From the NCBI RefSeq assembly GCF_003383615.1, contig NZ_QNUL01000001.1, forward strand, positions 186,001-250,000: a DNA stretch of 64,000 nucleotides, written 5' to 3'. This document shows positions 51,404 to 60,589 of the stretch, in pieces; position 1 is the stretch's first letter; the number at the start of each line of letters is the position of its first letter. The notes under the pieces were generated by a model. It worked only from the letters and a program-made list of their open reading frames with translations, was not told the DNA's origin and did not search any database. The translations under genes and the position numbers were made by a program. Origin of the DNA: Dyadobacter luteus (GTDB lineage Bacteria > Bacteroidota > Bacteroidia > Cytophagales > Spirosomataceae).

Positions 51404-53671
51404 TTACACACCTACAGACTTGCGAATAATATTCAGTGCTGAACCAGCTTTAAACCATTCGATTTGCTGAGCATTGTATGTATGATTCACAGGGAATTCG
51501 TCAGTTGTTCCATCATTGTGATGAAGCACAATAGTCAATGGTTCTCCTTCAGCGAAAGTTTCCAGTCCTACGATATCAATGGTATCATCTTCCTGAATTT
51601 TCTCATAGTCAGATGGATTTGCGAAGGTAAGCGCAAGCATGCCCTGTTTTTTCAGGTTCGTTTCGTGAATACGGGCAAATGATTTTACCAGAATAGCACG
51701 TACACCAAGGAAACGAGGCTCCATAGCTGCATGTTCACGTGATGAACCTTCGCCATAGTTTTCGTCACCCACAACAATCGTTCCGATTCCATGCGCCTTG
51801 TAATCACGCTGAACATCCGGAACGCCAGCATACTGGTTATTGAGCTGGTTTTTGATGCTGTTCGTTTTCTCATTATAGAAATTAAGTGCACCGATCAGCA
51901 TATTATTGGAAATATTATCCAAATGACCTCTGTACTTCAGCCATGGACCAGCCATAGAAATGTGGTCAGTAGTACATTTTCCTTTTGCTTTAATAAGCAA
52001 CTTCAGGCCTTTCAAATCAGTACCTTCCCATTCCGCAAACGGTTCCAGCAGTTGCAAGCGATCTGACGTTGGATTCACAATCACCTGAACCGTGCTACCA
52101 TCTTCAGCAGGAGCCTGGTAACCTGCATCCTCCACTGCAAAACCTTTGGCAGGTAATTCAAACCCGGTTGGTTCATCCAGCATCACTTCTTCCCCATCCG
52201 TATTTACCAGCTTGTCAACGCGTGGATCAAATGTAAGCCGACCTGCAATAGCCAAAGCAGTTACAATTTCCGGTGACGCAACGAATGAGTGCGTATTAGG
52301 ATTACCATCTGCACGTTTCGAAAAGTTACGGTTGAAGGAGGTAATAATCGAGTTTTTCTCCTGCTTCTCAGCCCCGTGTCGTGCCCATTGCCCGATACAT
52401 GGACCGCATGCGTTAGCCAGTACAACCCCACCTATCTGTGCAAAAGTATCAAGGAATCCATCTCTGTCTACCGTGTAACGAACCTGTTCAGAACCAGGGG
52501 TAATTGTATACTCAGATGTAACTTTCAATTTTTTATCAACTGCTTGTTGTGCCAGCGAAGCAGCACGACTTACGTCCTCGTAAGAAGAGTTCGTACATGA
52601 GCCTATAAGTCCCACAGAAAGCACTTCAGGCCATCCATTTTCTCTTACAGCAGTAGCAAATTTAGAAAGCGGCCATGCCAGATCCGGAGTAAATGGTCCG
52701 TTCACATGAGGCTCCAGAGTGGATAAATCAAGCTCAATTAACTGATCGTAGTACAATGCCGGATCAGCATACACTTCATCATCAGAACGTAAATATTCCC
52801 TAACCGCATCGGCAGCTTCAGCAACATCAGCTCGATCAGTAGCTTTCAGGTAAGCGGCACTTCTTTCATCATAAGCGAAGATTGAAGTTGTAGCTCCAAT
52901 TTCCGCCCCCATATTACAGATTGTCCCTTTACCAGTTGCAGAAAGACTTTCGGCACCTTCACCAAAATACTCTACCACATAGCCTGTACCACCTTTTACG
53001 GTTAGCTGACCAGCCACCCAAAGAATAACGTCCTTGGCAGCTGTCCATCCGCTGAGTTTCCCCGTTAGTTTTACACCGATCAGACGTGGCATTTTAAGTT
53101 CCCACGCAAGCCCGGACATCACGTCGCTCGCATCAGCGCCGCCTACACCAATCGCGATCATACCCAGGCCACCCGCGTTAGGCGTGTGGGAGTCAGTACC
53201 GATCATCATGCCACCAGGAAACGCGTAGTTTTCCAAAACAACCTGATGAATAATACCAGCTCCTGCTTTCCAGAAGCCTAAGCCATATTTATCGGATACA
53301 GATGACAGAAAATCGTAAACTTCTTTGTTTTTATCCTCAGCATTTTTCAAATCCTGAACTGCTCCTACTTCAGCCTGGATCAGGTGATCGCAGTGAACTG
53401 TAGATGGAACAGCAACCTGCGGACGTCCAGCCTGCATAAACTGCAGCAAAGCCATCTGCGCCGTTGCGTCCTGCATAGCCACGCGGTCGGGAGCAAAATC
53501 AACATAGGATTTTCCCCTCTCGTGAATCTGAGTGGGATTGCCTTCCCACAAATGAGAATAGAGAATTTTTTCGGATAAGGTGAGCGGACGGCCTACAACT
53601 TTACGGGCAGCTTCTACTCTCTCTTGCATTCGGGCATATACGCCCTTAATCATATCTAAGTCAAACGCCAT
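51404..53671 (-). CDS. acn: Aconitate hydratase, mitochondrial-type
   Basis: A 755-residue [4Fe-4S] aconitase that interconverts citrate and isocitrate in the TCA cycle. It belongs to the mitochondrial-type group. Cluster ligands are visible in [13 protein letters not shown] and [10 protein letters not shown]; the swivel domain carries [19 protein letters not shown] near the C terminus. It is normal in length. It lies downstream of acnB on the same strand. An N-terminal fragment of a related gene exists upstream of acnB (56567-56680), indicating that an aconitase copy was once located there. Confidence 0.95.
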   Translation of the reverse strand: MAFDLDMIKGVYARMQERVEAARKVVGRPLTLSEKILYSHLWEGNPTQIHERGKSYVDFAPDRVAMQDATAQMALLQFMQAGRPQVAVPSTVHCDHLIQAEVGAVQDLKNAEDKNKEVYDFLSSVSDKYGLGFWKAGAGIIHQVVLENYAFPGGMMIGTDSHTPNAGGLGMIAIGVGGADASDVMSGLAWELKMPRLIGVKLTGKLSGWTAAKDVILWVAGQLTVKGGTGYVVEYFGEGAESLSATGKGTICNMGAEIGATTSIFAYDERSAAYLKATDRADVAEAADAVREYLRSDDEVYADPALYYDQLIELDLSTLEPHVNGPFTPDLAWPLSKFATAVRENGWPEVLSVGLIGSCTNSSYEDVSRAASLAQQAVDKKLKVTSEYTITPGSEQVRYTVDRDGFLDTFAQIGGVVLANACGPCIGQWARHGAEKQEKNSIITSFNRNFSKRADGNPNTHSFVASPEIVTALAIAGRLTFDPRVDKLVNTDGEEVMLDEPTGFELPAKGFAVEDAGYQAPAEDGSTVQVIVNPTSDRLQLLEPFAEWEGTDLKGLKLLIKAKGKCTTDHISMAGPWLKYRGHLDNISNNMLIGALNFYNEKTNSIKNQLNNQYAGVPDVQRDYKAHGIGTIVVGDENYGEGSSREHAAMEPRFLGVRAILVKSFARIHETNLKKQGMLALTFANPSDYEKIQEDDTIDIVGLETFAEGEPLTIVLHHNDGTTDEFPVNHTYNAQQIEWFKAGSALNIIRKSVGV

Positions 53672-53745
53672 AGTAATTAAAATTAATGTCTATACATTCC
53701 ACTTATCAAAAACTGAACCACCAGCGGGGATCCGGTGCCAGTATA

Positions 53746-53792
53746 TTTGGGATGTTCGCCGATATGGAAGAAAAACCGTCGAACATCCCAAA
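53746..53792. other. Intercistronic hairpin between acnB and acn
   Basis: A perfect 13-bp inverted repeat (53746-53758 with 53780-53792, loop of 21) lies within the 127-base gap between acnB and the next aconitase gene. On the transcribed minus strand no T run follows, so it looks more like a processing or stability element than a terminator. Confidence 0.5.
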
Positions 53793-53798
53793 CTTTTA

Positions 53799-56570
53799 TT
53801 ATCTGCTCAGCTGCTTTGTAGGAGGAGCAAACTTAGTAAGATCAATACCAACAACAGCTGCCTTGTATTCCTCTACGCTTGGAATTCTGCCAAGTATAGC
53901 TGACAATACAACAACTGGCGTGGATGCCAAGAGTGACTCTCCTTTTTTACGCTCTGAATCTTCAACAACTCTTCCCTGGAAAAGACGGGTTGAAGTTGCC
54001 AAAACAGTGTCCCCTTTGGCCGCTTTTTCCTGGTTACCCATACAAAGGTTACAACCAGGACGCTCCAGATACATCATATTTTCGTATTCCGTACGCGCTA
54101 CCACTTTCGGAGCTTTGTCATCGAATTCAAAGCCTGAGTATTTTTGCAATACATCCCAGTCTCCTTCATTTTTAAGCTCTTCAACAATATTATAAGTAGG
54201 AGCAGCCACTACCAGCGGTGCATGGAATTCCACCTTGCCCTGTTGTTCTTCCAGGTTCTTAAGCATCTGAGAAACAATCTTCAAATCTCCTTTGTGAACC
54301 ATACAAGAACCTACGAATCCAAGGTCAACTTTTTTATCTTCGCCGTAGTAAGAAATCGGACGAATTGTATCGTGCGTGTAACGCTTCGAAACTTCTTTGT
54401 TGTTTACATCCGGATCAGCAATCATCGGCTCAACAATTACGTCAAGATCAATCACCACTTCCGCATAGTACTTCGCGTTTGCATCTGGTACCAAAGCAGG
54501 TTTCTCACCGGATTTAATTTCAGTGATACGCTTATCAGCCTTATTGATCAATCCCTGAAGTACTTGTTTAGCATTATCCATGCCCTTATCGATCATGATC
54601 TGGATTCTGCCCTTTGCAATTTCAAGTGATTCGATCAGCGTATCGTCTTCAGAAATATTGATAGAAGCTTTCGCTTTCATCTCAGCCGTCCAGTCAGTGA
54701 ATGTAAATGCCTGGTCAGCAGGAAGTGTTCCGATGTGCACTTCAATGATTCTTCCCTGAAATACGTTTTCTCCACCAAACTGCTGAAGCATTTGCGCTTG
54801 TGTAGCATGAACCACGTCACGGAAATCCATGTGGTCTTTCATGTCCCCTTTGAACGTCACCTTCACAGATTCAGGAATTGGCATAGACGCCTCACCCGTA
54901 GCCAGCGCCAATGCAACCGTTCCCGAGTCAGCACCGAAGGCAACACCTTTCGACATCCTTGTGTGCGAATCACCGCCGATGATAATTGCCCACTCGTCGA
55001 TCGTAATATCATTCAGAACCTTGTGAATTACGTCCGTCATGGAGTGGTATTCACCTTTCGGGTCACGAGCTGTGATCAAACCGAAGTCGTTCATGAACTT
55101 CATCAGTTTTGGAATATTAGCCTGCGCTTTTTTATCCCAGACAGATGCTGTATGACAACCTGACTGATAGGCACCATCAACGATTGGAGAAATAATTGTG
55201 GCAGCCATGGATTCCAGCTCCTGGGCAGTCATTAAACCGGTAGTATCCTGAGAACCTACGATATTAACTTCTACACGAACATCAGAACCAGCATGCAGGA
55301 CTTTGCCTGGCGTGATACCAACCGCGTTTTTGTTAAATATTTTCTCAACCGCTGTAAGTCCCTGTCCTTCGTTAGAAATCTCTTTTGAAGGAGCAAATAC
55401 AAGGGTAGGCTCAATACCTAAAATCTTAGCCGCAATTGTCTGGATTTTCTTACCAAATACAATTGCATAAGATCCACCTGCTTTTATAAACTCTTTCTTT
55501 TGAGGAGTAAGTGCTTTTGAAATATCGATCAGCTCCTGCTCGCCATTATAAAGTTTCTTTGTCTTCGTATTGATGGTAAGAACAGTACCCGTAGCAACAG
55601 AGTAAACCTCTTCCAAAATCGGATCACCATTTTCATTGCGAACAGTATTACCTTCCGCATCTACCTTTTTCACCCAGTTTTTCAAATCAATACCGATACC
55701 ACCTGTCACGTCGACTGTAGTAAGGAAAATAGGTGAAATACCATTGGTTCCCCCAACGATCGGAGCGATGTTTACAAATGGAATGTATTGACTTGCCTGC
55801 TTGCCAGTCCAAAGCGCCACGTTGTTCACACCTGACATCCTTGACGACCCTACGCCCATAGTACCTTTTTCAGCGATCAGCATCACGCTCTTGTCAGGAT
55901 GCTCTGCCTGCAAAGCTTTAATCTCTGCCTGCGCCTGAGGTGTGATCATGCACAAACCGTGCAATTCACGGTCAGAACGCGAATGCGCCTGATTGCCCGG
56001 AGAAAGTAAATCTGTTGAGATATCTCCCTCCCCAGCAATAAACGTTACAATTTTTATTTCTTCAGCAACTTCAGGCAGCTTCGTAAAGAACTCCGCCTTA
56101 GCATAGCTTTCAAGAATTTCCCTTGCAATCGGGTTTTCATTTTTGAACGCCTCCTTCAGACGGTCCGTATCTGCATCATATAAGAAAACCTGCGTTTTTA
56201 GAACTTCTGCAGCTTCTTTTGCGATGGCTAAATCATCTCCCAAAGCAAGATCCAGCAACACTTCAATCGATGGGCCACCTTTCATATGAGACAACAATAC
56301 CAGTGCATAAGCTGGCGATATTTCTTCAACCACAGATTCTCCCAGAATGATCTCCTTAAGGAATCTTGCTTTTACGCCCGCAGCACTTGTTGTTCCCGGT
56401 AAAGTATTGTAAATGAAAAAATTAAGAGAATCGGCGCGGTACTCGTTAGCTGTATCCTTAATTTGCGCTATAATCTCCGTTAGTAATTCAGCACCGTCAA
56501 TTGGCTTAGGGTGAAGCCCTTGTGCTTTTCTTTCTTCAATTTCCTTGATGTAATCCTGATAAATATTCAT
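53799..56570 (-). CDS. acnB: Bifunctional aconitate hydratase 2/2-methylisocitrate dehydratase
   Basis: A 923-residue AcnB-type aconitase. The N-terminal HEAT-like domain (about 1-160) is diagnostic of AcnB and absent from the mitochondrial type. The swivel domain comes before the catalytic domains, with LIAEKGTMGVGSSRMSGVNN and later GFVGSCMVHKGDLK and RPGCNLCMGNQE (cluster cysteines). AcnB also acts on 2-methylisocitrate in propionate metabolism and can bind mRNA in other bacteria. It begins right on the end of an aconitase remnant frame: TTATGA contains the stop TGA and the start ATG. A second aconitase follows 127 bases downstream. Confidence 0.96.
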   Translation of the reverse strand: MNIYQDYIKEIEERKAQGLHPKPIDGAELLTEIIAQIKDTANEYRADSLNFFIYNTLPGTTSAAGVKARFLKEIILGESVVEEISPAYALVLLSHMKGGPSIEVLLDLALGDDLAIAKEAAEVLKTQVFLYDADTDRLKEAFKNENPIAREILESYAKAEFFTKLPEVAEEIKIVTFIAGEGDISTDLLSPGNQAHSRSDRELHGLCMITPQAQAEIKALQAEHPDKSVMLIAEKGTMGVGSSRMSGVNNVALWTGKQASQYIPFVNIAPIVGGTNGISPIFLTTVDVTGGIGIDLKNWVKKVDAEGNTVRNENGDPILEEVYSVATGTVLTINTKTKKLYNGEQELIDISKALTPQKKEFIKAGGSYAIVFGKKIQTIAAKILGIEPTLVFAPSKEISNEGQGLTAVEKIFNKNAVGITPGKVLHAGSDVRVEVNIVGSQDTTGLMTAQELESMAATIISPIVDGAYQSGCHTASVWDKKAQANIPKLMKFMNDFGLITARDPKGEYHSMTDVIHKVLNDITIDEWAIIIGGDSHTRMSKGVAFGADSGTVALALATGEASMPIPESVKVTFKGDMKDHMDFRDVVHATQAQMLQQFGGENVFQGRIIEVHIGTLPADQAFTFTDWTAEMKAKASINISEDDTLIESLEIAKGRIQIMIDKGMDNAKQVLQGLINKADKRITEIKSGEKPALVPDANAKYYAEVVIDLDVIVEPMIADPDVNNKEVSKRYTHDTIRPISYYGEDKKVDLGFVGSCMVHKGDLKIVSQMLKNLEEQQGKVEFHAPLVVAAPTYNIVEELKNEGDWDVLQKYSGFEFDDKAPKVVARTEYENMMYLERPGCNLCMGNQEKAAKGDTVLATSTRLFQGRVVEDSERKKGESLLASTPVVVLSAILGRIPSVEEYKAAVVGIDLTKFAPPTKQLSR

Positions 56571-56680
56571 AATAGAAGTCTTTTCGATGTTAAAGGTTGT
56601 CCAACTACTTTACGGGCCACTACTGCCCGCTCTGGCATGTGGGTACATAAACCCTTAATCATGTCTAAGTTTAAAGCCAT
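56567..56680 (-). pseudogene. Remnant of an aconitase 5' end, 37-codon frame overlapping acnB start
   Basis: The minus strand encodes MALNLDMIKG ... ARKVVGQPLT followed by SKRLLL and a TGA stop. The first 31 residues match the start of the aconitase at 53671 ([10 protein letters not shown] ... [10 protein letters not shown]) at 20 positions. The eight bases before both ATGs (TTAATTAC) are also alike. The frame then ends because the sequence changes, and the stop overlaps the acnB ATG by two bases. It may be an inert leftover of a gene replaced by acnB, or a leader ORF coupled to acnB. Confidence 0.85.
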
Positions 56681-57005
56681 AGTAATTAATCAATAATGGG
56701 ATTATCTGTGTCATTAAATCGTGCGAAAATACGAAATTACCAAATGTCAAATCGTCTTCTATACGTAATTCACCTTATTTAGTATTATTATGAACTAGAA
56801 GACATATAAATAACCATTGTCACCTACTTTTGGTTTCTTCGTATAGTATTCAAATGTTACTAAAATAGGACGGCAAAAACGGGGTTGAACCCACCCTTCT
56901 GAATAGTTTTATACGTTACCTTTTAAGAAGTACTTTGATTTTTTGCTTGTTTCTGCCCTATATTTGGACATCCAAAGTGCTACCCGGTATACTAAATAGA
57001 ATATT
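56681..57005. other. Divergent region between acnB and topA
   Basis: About 325 bases containing promoters for both directions. The topA promoter is well matched (listed). On the minus strand TTTG at about 56748-56752 and TATTTTCG (56724-56731) form a possible acnB promoter with one mismatch. No other feature is seen. Confidence 0.5.
56934..56966 (+). promoter_or_regulatory. topA promoter
   Basis: TTTG (56934-56937), a 21-base spacer and TATATTTG (56959-56966) match the Bacteroidota sigma-A consensus TTTG-n19-21-TAnnTTTG exactly. The leader to the topA ATG is about 33 bases. Confidence 0.7.
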
Positions 57006-59429
57006 ATGTCTAAAAATCTGGTGATCGTTGAGTCACCTGCCAAAGCCAAAACCATTGAAAATTATTTGGGCGCTGACTTCACTGTCAAGTCAAGTTTTGG
57101 TCACGTTCGTGACCTGCCAGAGCATGACATGGGCGTCGATGTAGAGAATGGTTTTCAGCCATCTTACGAGATTTCCGCCGACAAGGTGAAAGTCATTTCC
57201 GAACTCAAAAAGCTTGCGAAAGATGCGGAGGTTTGGCTGGCAACGGATGATGACCGTGAAGGAGAAGCTATTTCCTGGCACTTGAAGGAAGCATTAGGGC
57301 TGCCGGACGATACCAAAAGAATTGTTTTTCGTGAGATCACGAAAACTGCTTTGCAAAACGCTATTCAGAAGCCCCGTATCATTGACGTTGATCTGGTAGA
57401 TGCGCAACAGGCTCGTCGTATTCTGGATCGCCTGGTTGGATACGAACTATCTCCGGTACTTTGGAAAAAAATCAGAATCGGAAAATCTAATCTTTCTGCG
57501 GGAAGGGTTCAATCGGTAGCTGTACGTATTATAGTAGAGCGTGAAAGAGAGATAGACTCTTTCAATAGTAAGGGGAGCTTTAAGGTTACCGCGCATTTCA
57601 ATCTGGGTAATGGGCGCGTATTGAATGCGGAACTTCCCAAGAATTTTGCAGTTGAATTGGATGCAATGACCTTTCTGGAAAAATGCATCGGTGCAGAATT
57701 TTCAATTAAAAATCTTGAAGTAAAACCAGCTAAAAAATCCCCGGCTCCGCCATTTACTACTTCTACATTACAGCAGGAAGCGTCCAGAAAACTCAGCTTT
57801 TCTGTATCCCAAACCATGACAGTCGCTCAGCGCCTGTATGAAGCCGGGAAAATTTCCTATATGCGTACCGACTCGACCAACTTATCTGAAGAAGCTCTGC
57901 AAAAAGCGCAAACTCAGATTGTGAATGAATACGGTCAGGAATATTATTTCAAAAGGGTTTTCAAAACCAAGAGCGAATCTGCTCAGGAGGCTCACGAAGC
58001 CATACGACCAACCGACTTCCATACACTAGTCGGAAGCAGCGACAGAAATGAGCAGCGCTTATATGAATTGATCTGGAAACGAGCTATTGCTTCCCAGATG
58101 TCGGATGCTCAGCTCGAAAGAACAACTGCAACCATTGGCATTTCTATGACTTCGGAAGAGCTTGTAGCTCAGGGTGAAGTAATTAAGTTTGAAGGATTTC
58201 TGAAAGTATACCTGGAATCCAGCGATGATGAAGGCGACGAAGAGCAAAAAGGAATGCTTCCTCCTCTGAACATCGGTCAGATTCTCAGCCTTGCAGATAT
58301 GAAGGCAACTGAACGTTTTACAAGAAATCCGCCGCGCTACACGGAAGCCAGTCTTGTAAAAAAACTGGAAGAGATGGGGATTGGCCGTCCTTCTACCTAC
58401 GCGCCAACCATATCTACTATATTAAGAAGAGAATATGTAGTCAAAGAAGACCGTCCGGGTATTGAACGCGAATACCGCGAGATGACATTAGCTTCAGATA
58501 AGATTGTAAGTAAAGTAAACAAAGAAATATACGGCTCGGAAAAATCTAAACTATTCCCGACAAGTACAGGAATGGTTGTGAACGATTTCCTTGTCAATAA
58601 CTTTGAAGGAATTGTCGATTATTCTTTCACGGCGAACGTTGAAAAAGACTTTGATCATATTGCTGACGGTTCACTTTCGTGGCAGCAAATGATCAAAAAC
58701 TTCTACACTCCTTTTCAGAAACGTGTTTCGGAAGTGAAGGAAGAGGAATTTGACAGAAGTCTGACCTCCCGCGAATTAGGGGAAGATCCTGCAACAGGCA
58801 AAAAAGTAACGGTACGGATCGGGAAATATGGCCCTTATGTTCAGATCGGTGACGCCGAGGATGAAGACAAACCGAAGTTTGCGAGTCTGAAAAAAGGCCA
58901 GCTTATGGAAAATATTACGCTGGAAGAAGCTTTTGAATTATTCAAACTTCCACGTACTGTCGGACTTTTTGAGGATTCAGACATGGTTGTGAGTATTGGT
59001 AAATTTGGTCCGTACGTAAAACATGGAGGCAAATACTATTCGCTTGCCAAAGATGACGATCCGATGGCCGTTACAGATGATCGATTGATTGAAATTATTG
59101 AGGCCAAACGCATCGCCGACAGCAATAAGACGATCAAGGAATTCGCTGAAAATGAAAATGCGAAGGTATTGAACGGACGATATGGCCCTTACGTAGCTTT
59201 TGAAAAAAGGAATCTAAAGATACCGAAAGGAACAGAACCTGCGAGCCTTACGTACGAAGATGTATTAAAGCTGGCGGCAGAGCAGCCTGAAAAACCGGCG
59301 GGTCGCGGATTCAGAAAAGCAGCTCCAAAATCTGAGGCTCCTGCAAAGGAAGCTGCACCTAAAAAAGCGGCTGCCAAGAAAACCACTACCAAAAAGCCGG
59401 CAGCTAAAAAAGCAGCAAAAAAGGATTAA
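57006..59429 (+). CDS. topA: DNA topoisomerase I
   Basis: An 807-residue type IA topoisomerase that relaxes negative supercoils. The Toprim domain has VIVESPAKAKTIENYLG and DDDREGEA (81-88). The catalytic Tyr is Y285 in GKISYMRTDS. The C-terminal part has no zinc ribbon cysteines but repeated GxYGPYV units (RIGKYGPYVQIG, SIGKFGPYVKHGG, NGRYGPYVAFEK), as in several Bacteroidota. It ends in a long Lys/Ala-rich tail (after about residue 770) that probably helps DNA binding. It has its own promoter. Confidence 0.97.
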   Translation: MSKNLVIVESPAKAKTIENYLGADFTVKSSFGHVRDLPEHDMGVDVENGFQPSYEISADKVKVISELKKLAKDAEVWLATDDDREGEAISWHLKEALGLPDDTKRIVFREITKTALQNAIQKPRIIDVDLVDAQQARRILDRLVGYELSPVLWKKIRIGKSNLSAGRVQSVAVRIIVEREREIDSFNSKGSFKVTAHFNLGNGRVLNAELPKNFAVELDAMTFLEKCIGAEFSIKNLEVKPAKKSPAPPFTTSTLQQEASRKLSFSVSQTMTVAQRLYEAGKISYMRTDSTNLSEEALQKAQTQIVNEYGQEYYFKRVFKTKSESAQEAHEAIRPTDFHTLVGSSDRNEQRLYELIWKRAIASQMSDAQLERTTATIGISMTSEELVAQGEVIKFEGFLKVYLESSDDEGDEEQKGMLPPLNIGQILSLADMKATERFTRNPPRYTEASLVKKLEEMGIGRPSTYAPTISTILRREYVVKEDRPGIEREYREMTLASDKIVSKVNKEIYGSEKSKLFPTSTGMVVNDFLVNNFEGIVDYSFTANVEKDFDHIADGSLSWQQMIKNFYTPFQKRVSEVKEEEFDRSLTSRELGEDPATGKKVTVRIGKYGPYVQIGDAEDEDKPKFASLKKGQLMENITLEEAFELFKLPRTVGLFEDSDMVVSIGKFGPYVKHGGKYYSLAKDDDPMAVTDDRLIEIIEAKRIADSNKTIKEFAENENAKVLNGRYGPYVAFEKRNLKIPKGTEPASLTYEDVLKLAAEQPEKPAGRGFRKAAPKSEAPAKEAAPKKAAAKKTTTKKPAAKKAAKKD

Positions 59430-59439
59430 AATATCGAAT

Positions 59440-59518
59440 TGCCACGGATGCACGAGTAAGCACGAAAGTTTAAAAAACCTTTAAACTAAATTTGTGTTTC
59501 CTTCGTGCATCCGTGGCA
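59440..59518. repeat. 16-bp inverted repeat after topA, dispersed-repeat type
   Basis: tgccacggatgcacga (59440-59455) and its exact complement (59503-59518) enclose a second inverted pair, agtttaaa/tttaaact (59467-59474 with 59480-59487). The outer word is of a kind I have seen repeated in many bacterial genomes. It may terminate topA or be a mobile palindromic element. Confidence 0.65.
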
Positions 59519-59607
59519 TATTTATTAAACCTGAAATTTCTTAGCGCTCTTTGCGCTTTTCTTTTTTTACTTTGTGTAAAATTTTCACGGTGACCAATTT
59601 TTAATCC

Positions 59608-60297
59608 ATGCAAAAACTTGTCGTTCTTACCGGAGCAGGCATTAGTGCAGAAAGCGGGATCAGCACTTTTCGCGACAACGGCGGATTATGGGATAATTAC
59701 AGGATTGAAGACGTAGCTACTCCGGAGGCATGGGCGAGGAATCAGGAACTTGTTCTTGATTTTTATAACCAGAGAAGAAAACAGGCACAATCGGTAAAAC
59801 CAAATACGGCTCACCAGGCATTGGTAGAATTGGAGCAGTATTTCGATGTTACGATCATCACGCAAAACGTTGATAATCTGCACGAGCTTGCCGGCTCGTC
59901 CAAAGTGGTACATTTGCATGGTGAACTGTTCAAGTCCAGAAGTACAGCTAATCCGGAATTGGTTTATGACATGGATTCCTGGGAATTGAAGACCGGCGAC
60001 TTATGCGAATTGGGCAGCCAGCTCAGGCCGCATATTGTATGGTTCGGGGAGGAGGTTCCGATGATGGAAACCGCCATGGACATTGTGGAAGACGCGGATA
60101 TATTTGTGGTAATCGGTACCTCGCTGGCTGTATATCCGGCGGCAGGACTAGTCAGTTACGTAAGACAAAACAAGCCCATTTTCCTGATAGATCCGGCCAA
60201 ACCAGATATCAGATTTAAACCGACTATGACCTTCATTCAGGAAAAAGCCACAGTAGGAATGAGTGTTTTGAAGGAAAAGTTGGAAGGATATAAATAG
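59608..60297 (+). CDS. cobB: Sirtuin-type NAD-dependent protein deacylase
   Basis: A 229-residue SIR2-family enzyme that removes acyl groups from lysines using NAD. Motifs are GAGIS (9-13), FRDNGGLW, TQNVDNLH (85-92) and the catalytic His in HLHGEL (H104). Y53 and R56 in FYNQRRKQ match the acyl-pocket residues of class III desuccinylases. The zinc-ribbon cysteines normally found in the small domain are absent; only C133 is near. Function may still be intact since some bacterial sirtuins lack zinc. A striking decamer array begins ten bases after its stop. Confidence 0.88.
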   Translation: MQKLVVLTGAGISAESGISTFRDNGGLWDNYRIEDVATPEAWARNQELVLDFYNQRRKQAQSVKPNTAHQALVELEQYFDVTIITQNVDNLHELAGSSKVVHLHGELFKSRSTANPELVYDMDSWELKTGDLCELGSQLRPHIVWFGEEVPMMETAMDIVEDADIFVVIGTSLAVYPAAGLVSYVRQNKPIFLIDPAKPDIRFKPTMTFIQEKATVGMSVLKEKLEGYK

Positions 60298-60306
60298 AAA
60301 GGAATC

Positions 60307-60539
60307 GTCAAGATTGGTCAGGAATGGTCAGGTTTAGTCATGCGGTAGTCAGGGATTTTCAAGTAGTTTTTAAAAGTGGACATAAATTGTAAGAAGTTGC
60401 CGAGAACTCTTCCACTATAAATGACTCTACCTGACAATAAACGACCATAACATAACCACCGATGACAACCTTTGACTAAAAATGACGAATCCTGACAATC
60501 TCTGACCATAATTGATGATAACCCTTGACTACAAATGAC
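60307..60539. repeat. Two opposed arrays of 10-bp-spaced GTCA/TGAC motifs
   Basis: GTCA occurs at 60307, 60317, 60327, 60337 and 60348. After a gap of about 70 bases the complement TGAC occurs at 60422, 60432, 60463, 60473, 60483, 60493, 60503, 60526 and 60536, with degenerate units in phase at 60442 (CGAC) and 60513 (TGAT). The bases between are not conserved. The two arms are in opposite orientation and all units sit on one face of the helix. No coding function is apparent. Confidence 0.85.
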
Positions 60540-60589
60540 CAGATCAATATAGAATACAACATTTAAAATAAATAACGACAATAAATACG

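Noticed and set aside
56511..56696. 61-codon plus-strand frame similar to one at 53580-53903
   Set aside because: The similarity reflects the duplicated aconitase 5' end on the opposite strand; both are shadows.
60307..60539. CRISPR array
   Set aside because: Only a 4-bp core repeats every 10 bases, in two opposite orientations, with no repeats and spacers of CRISPR size and no cas genes.
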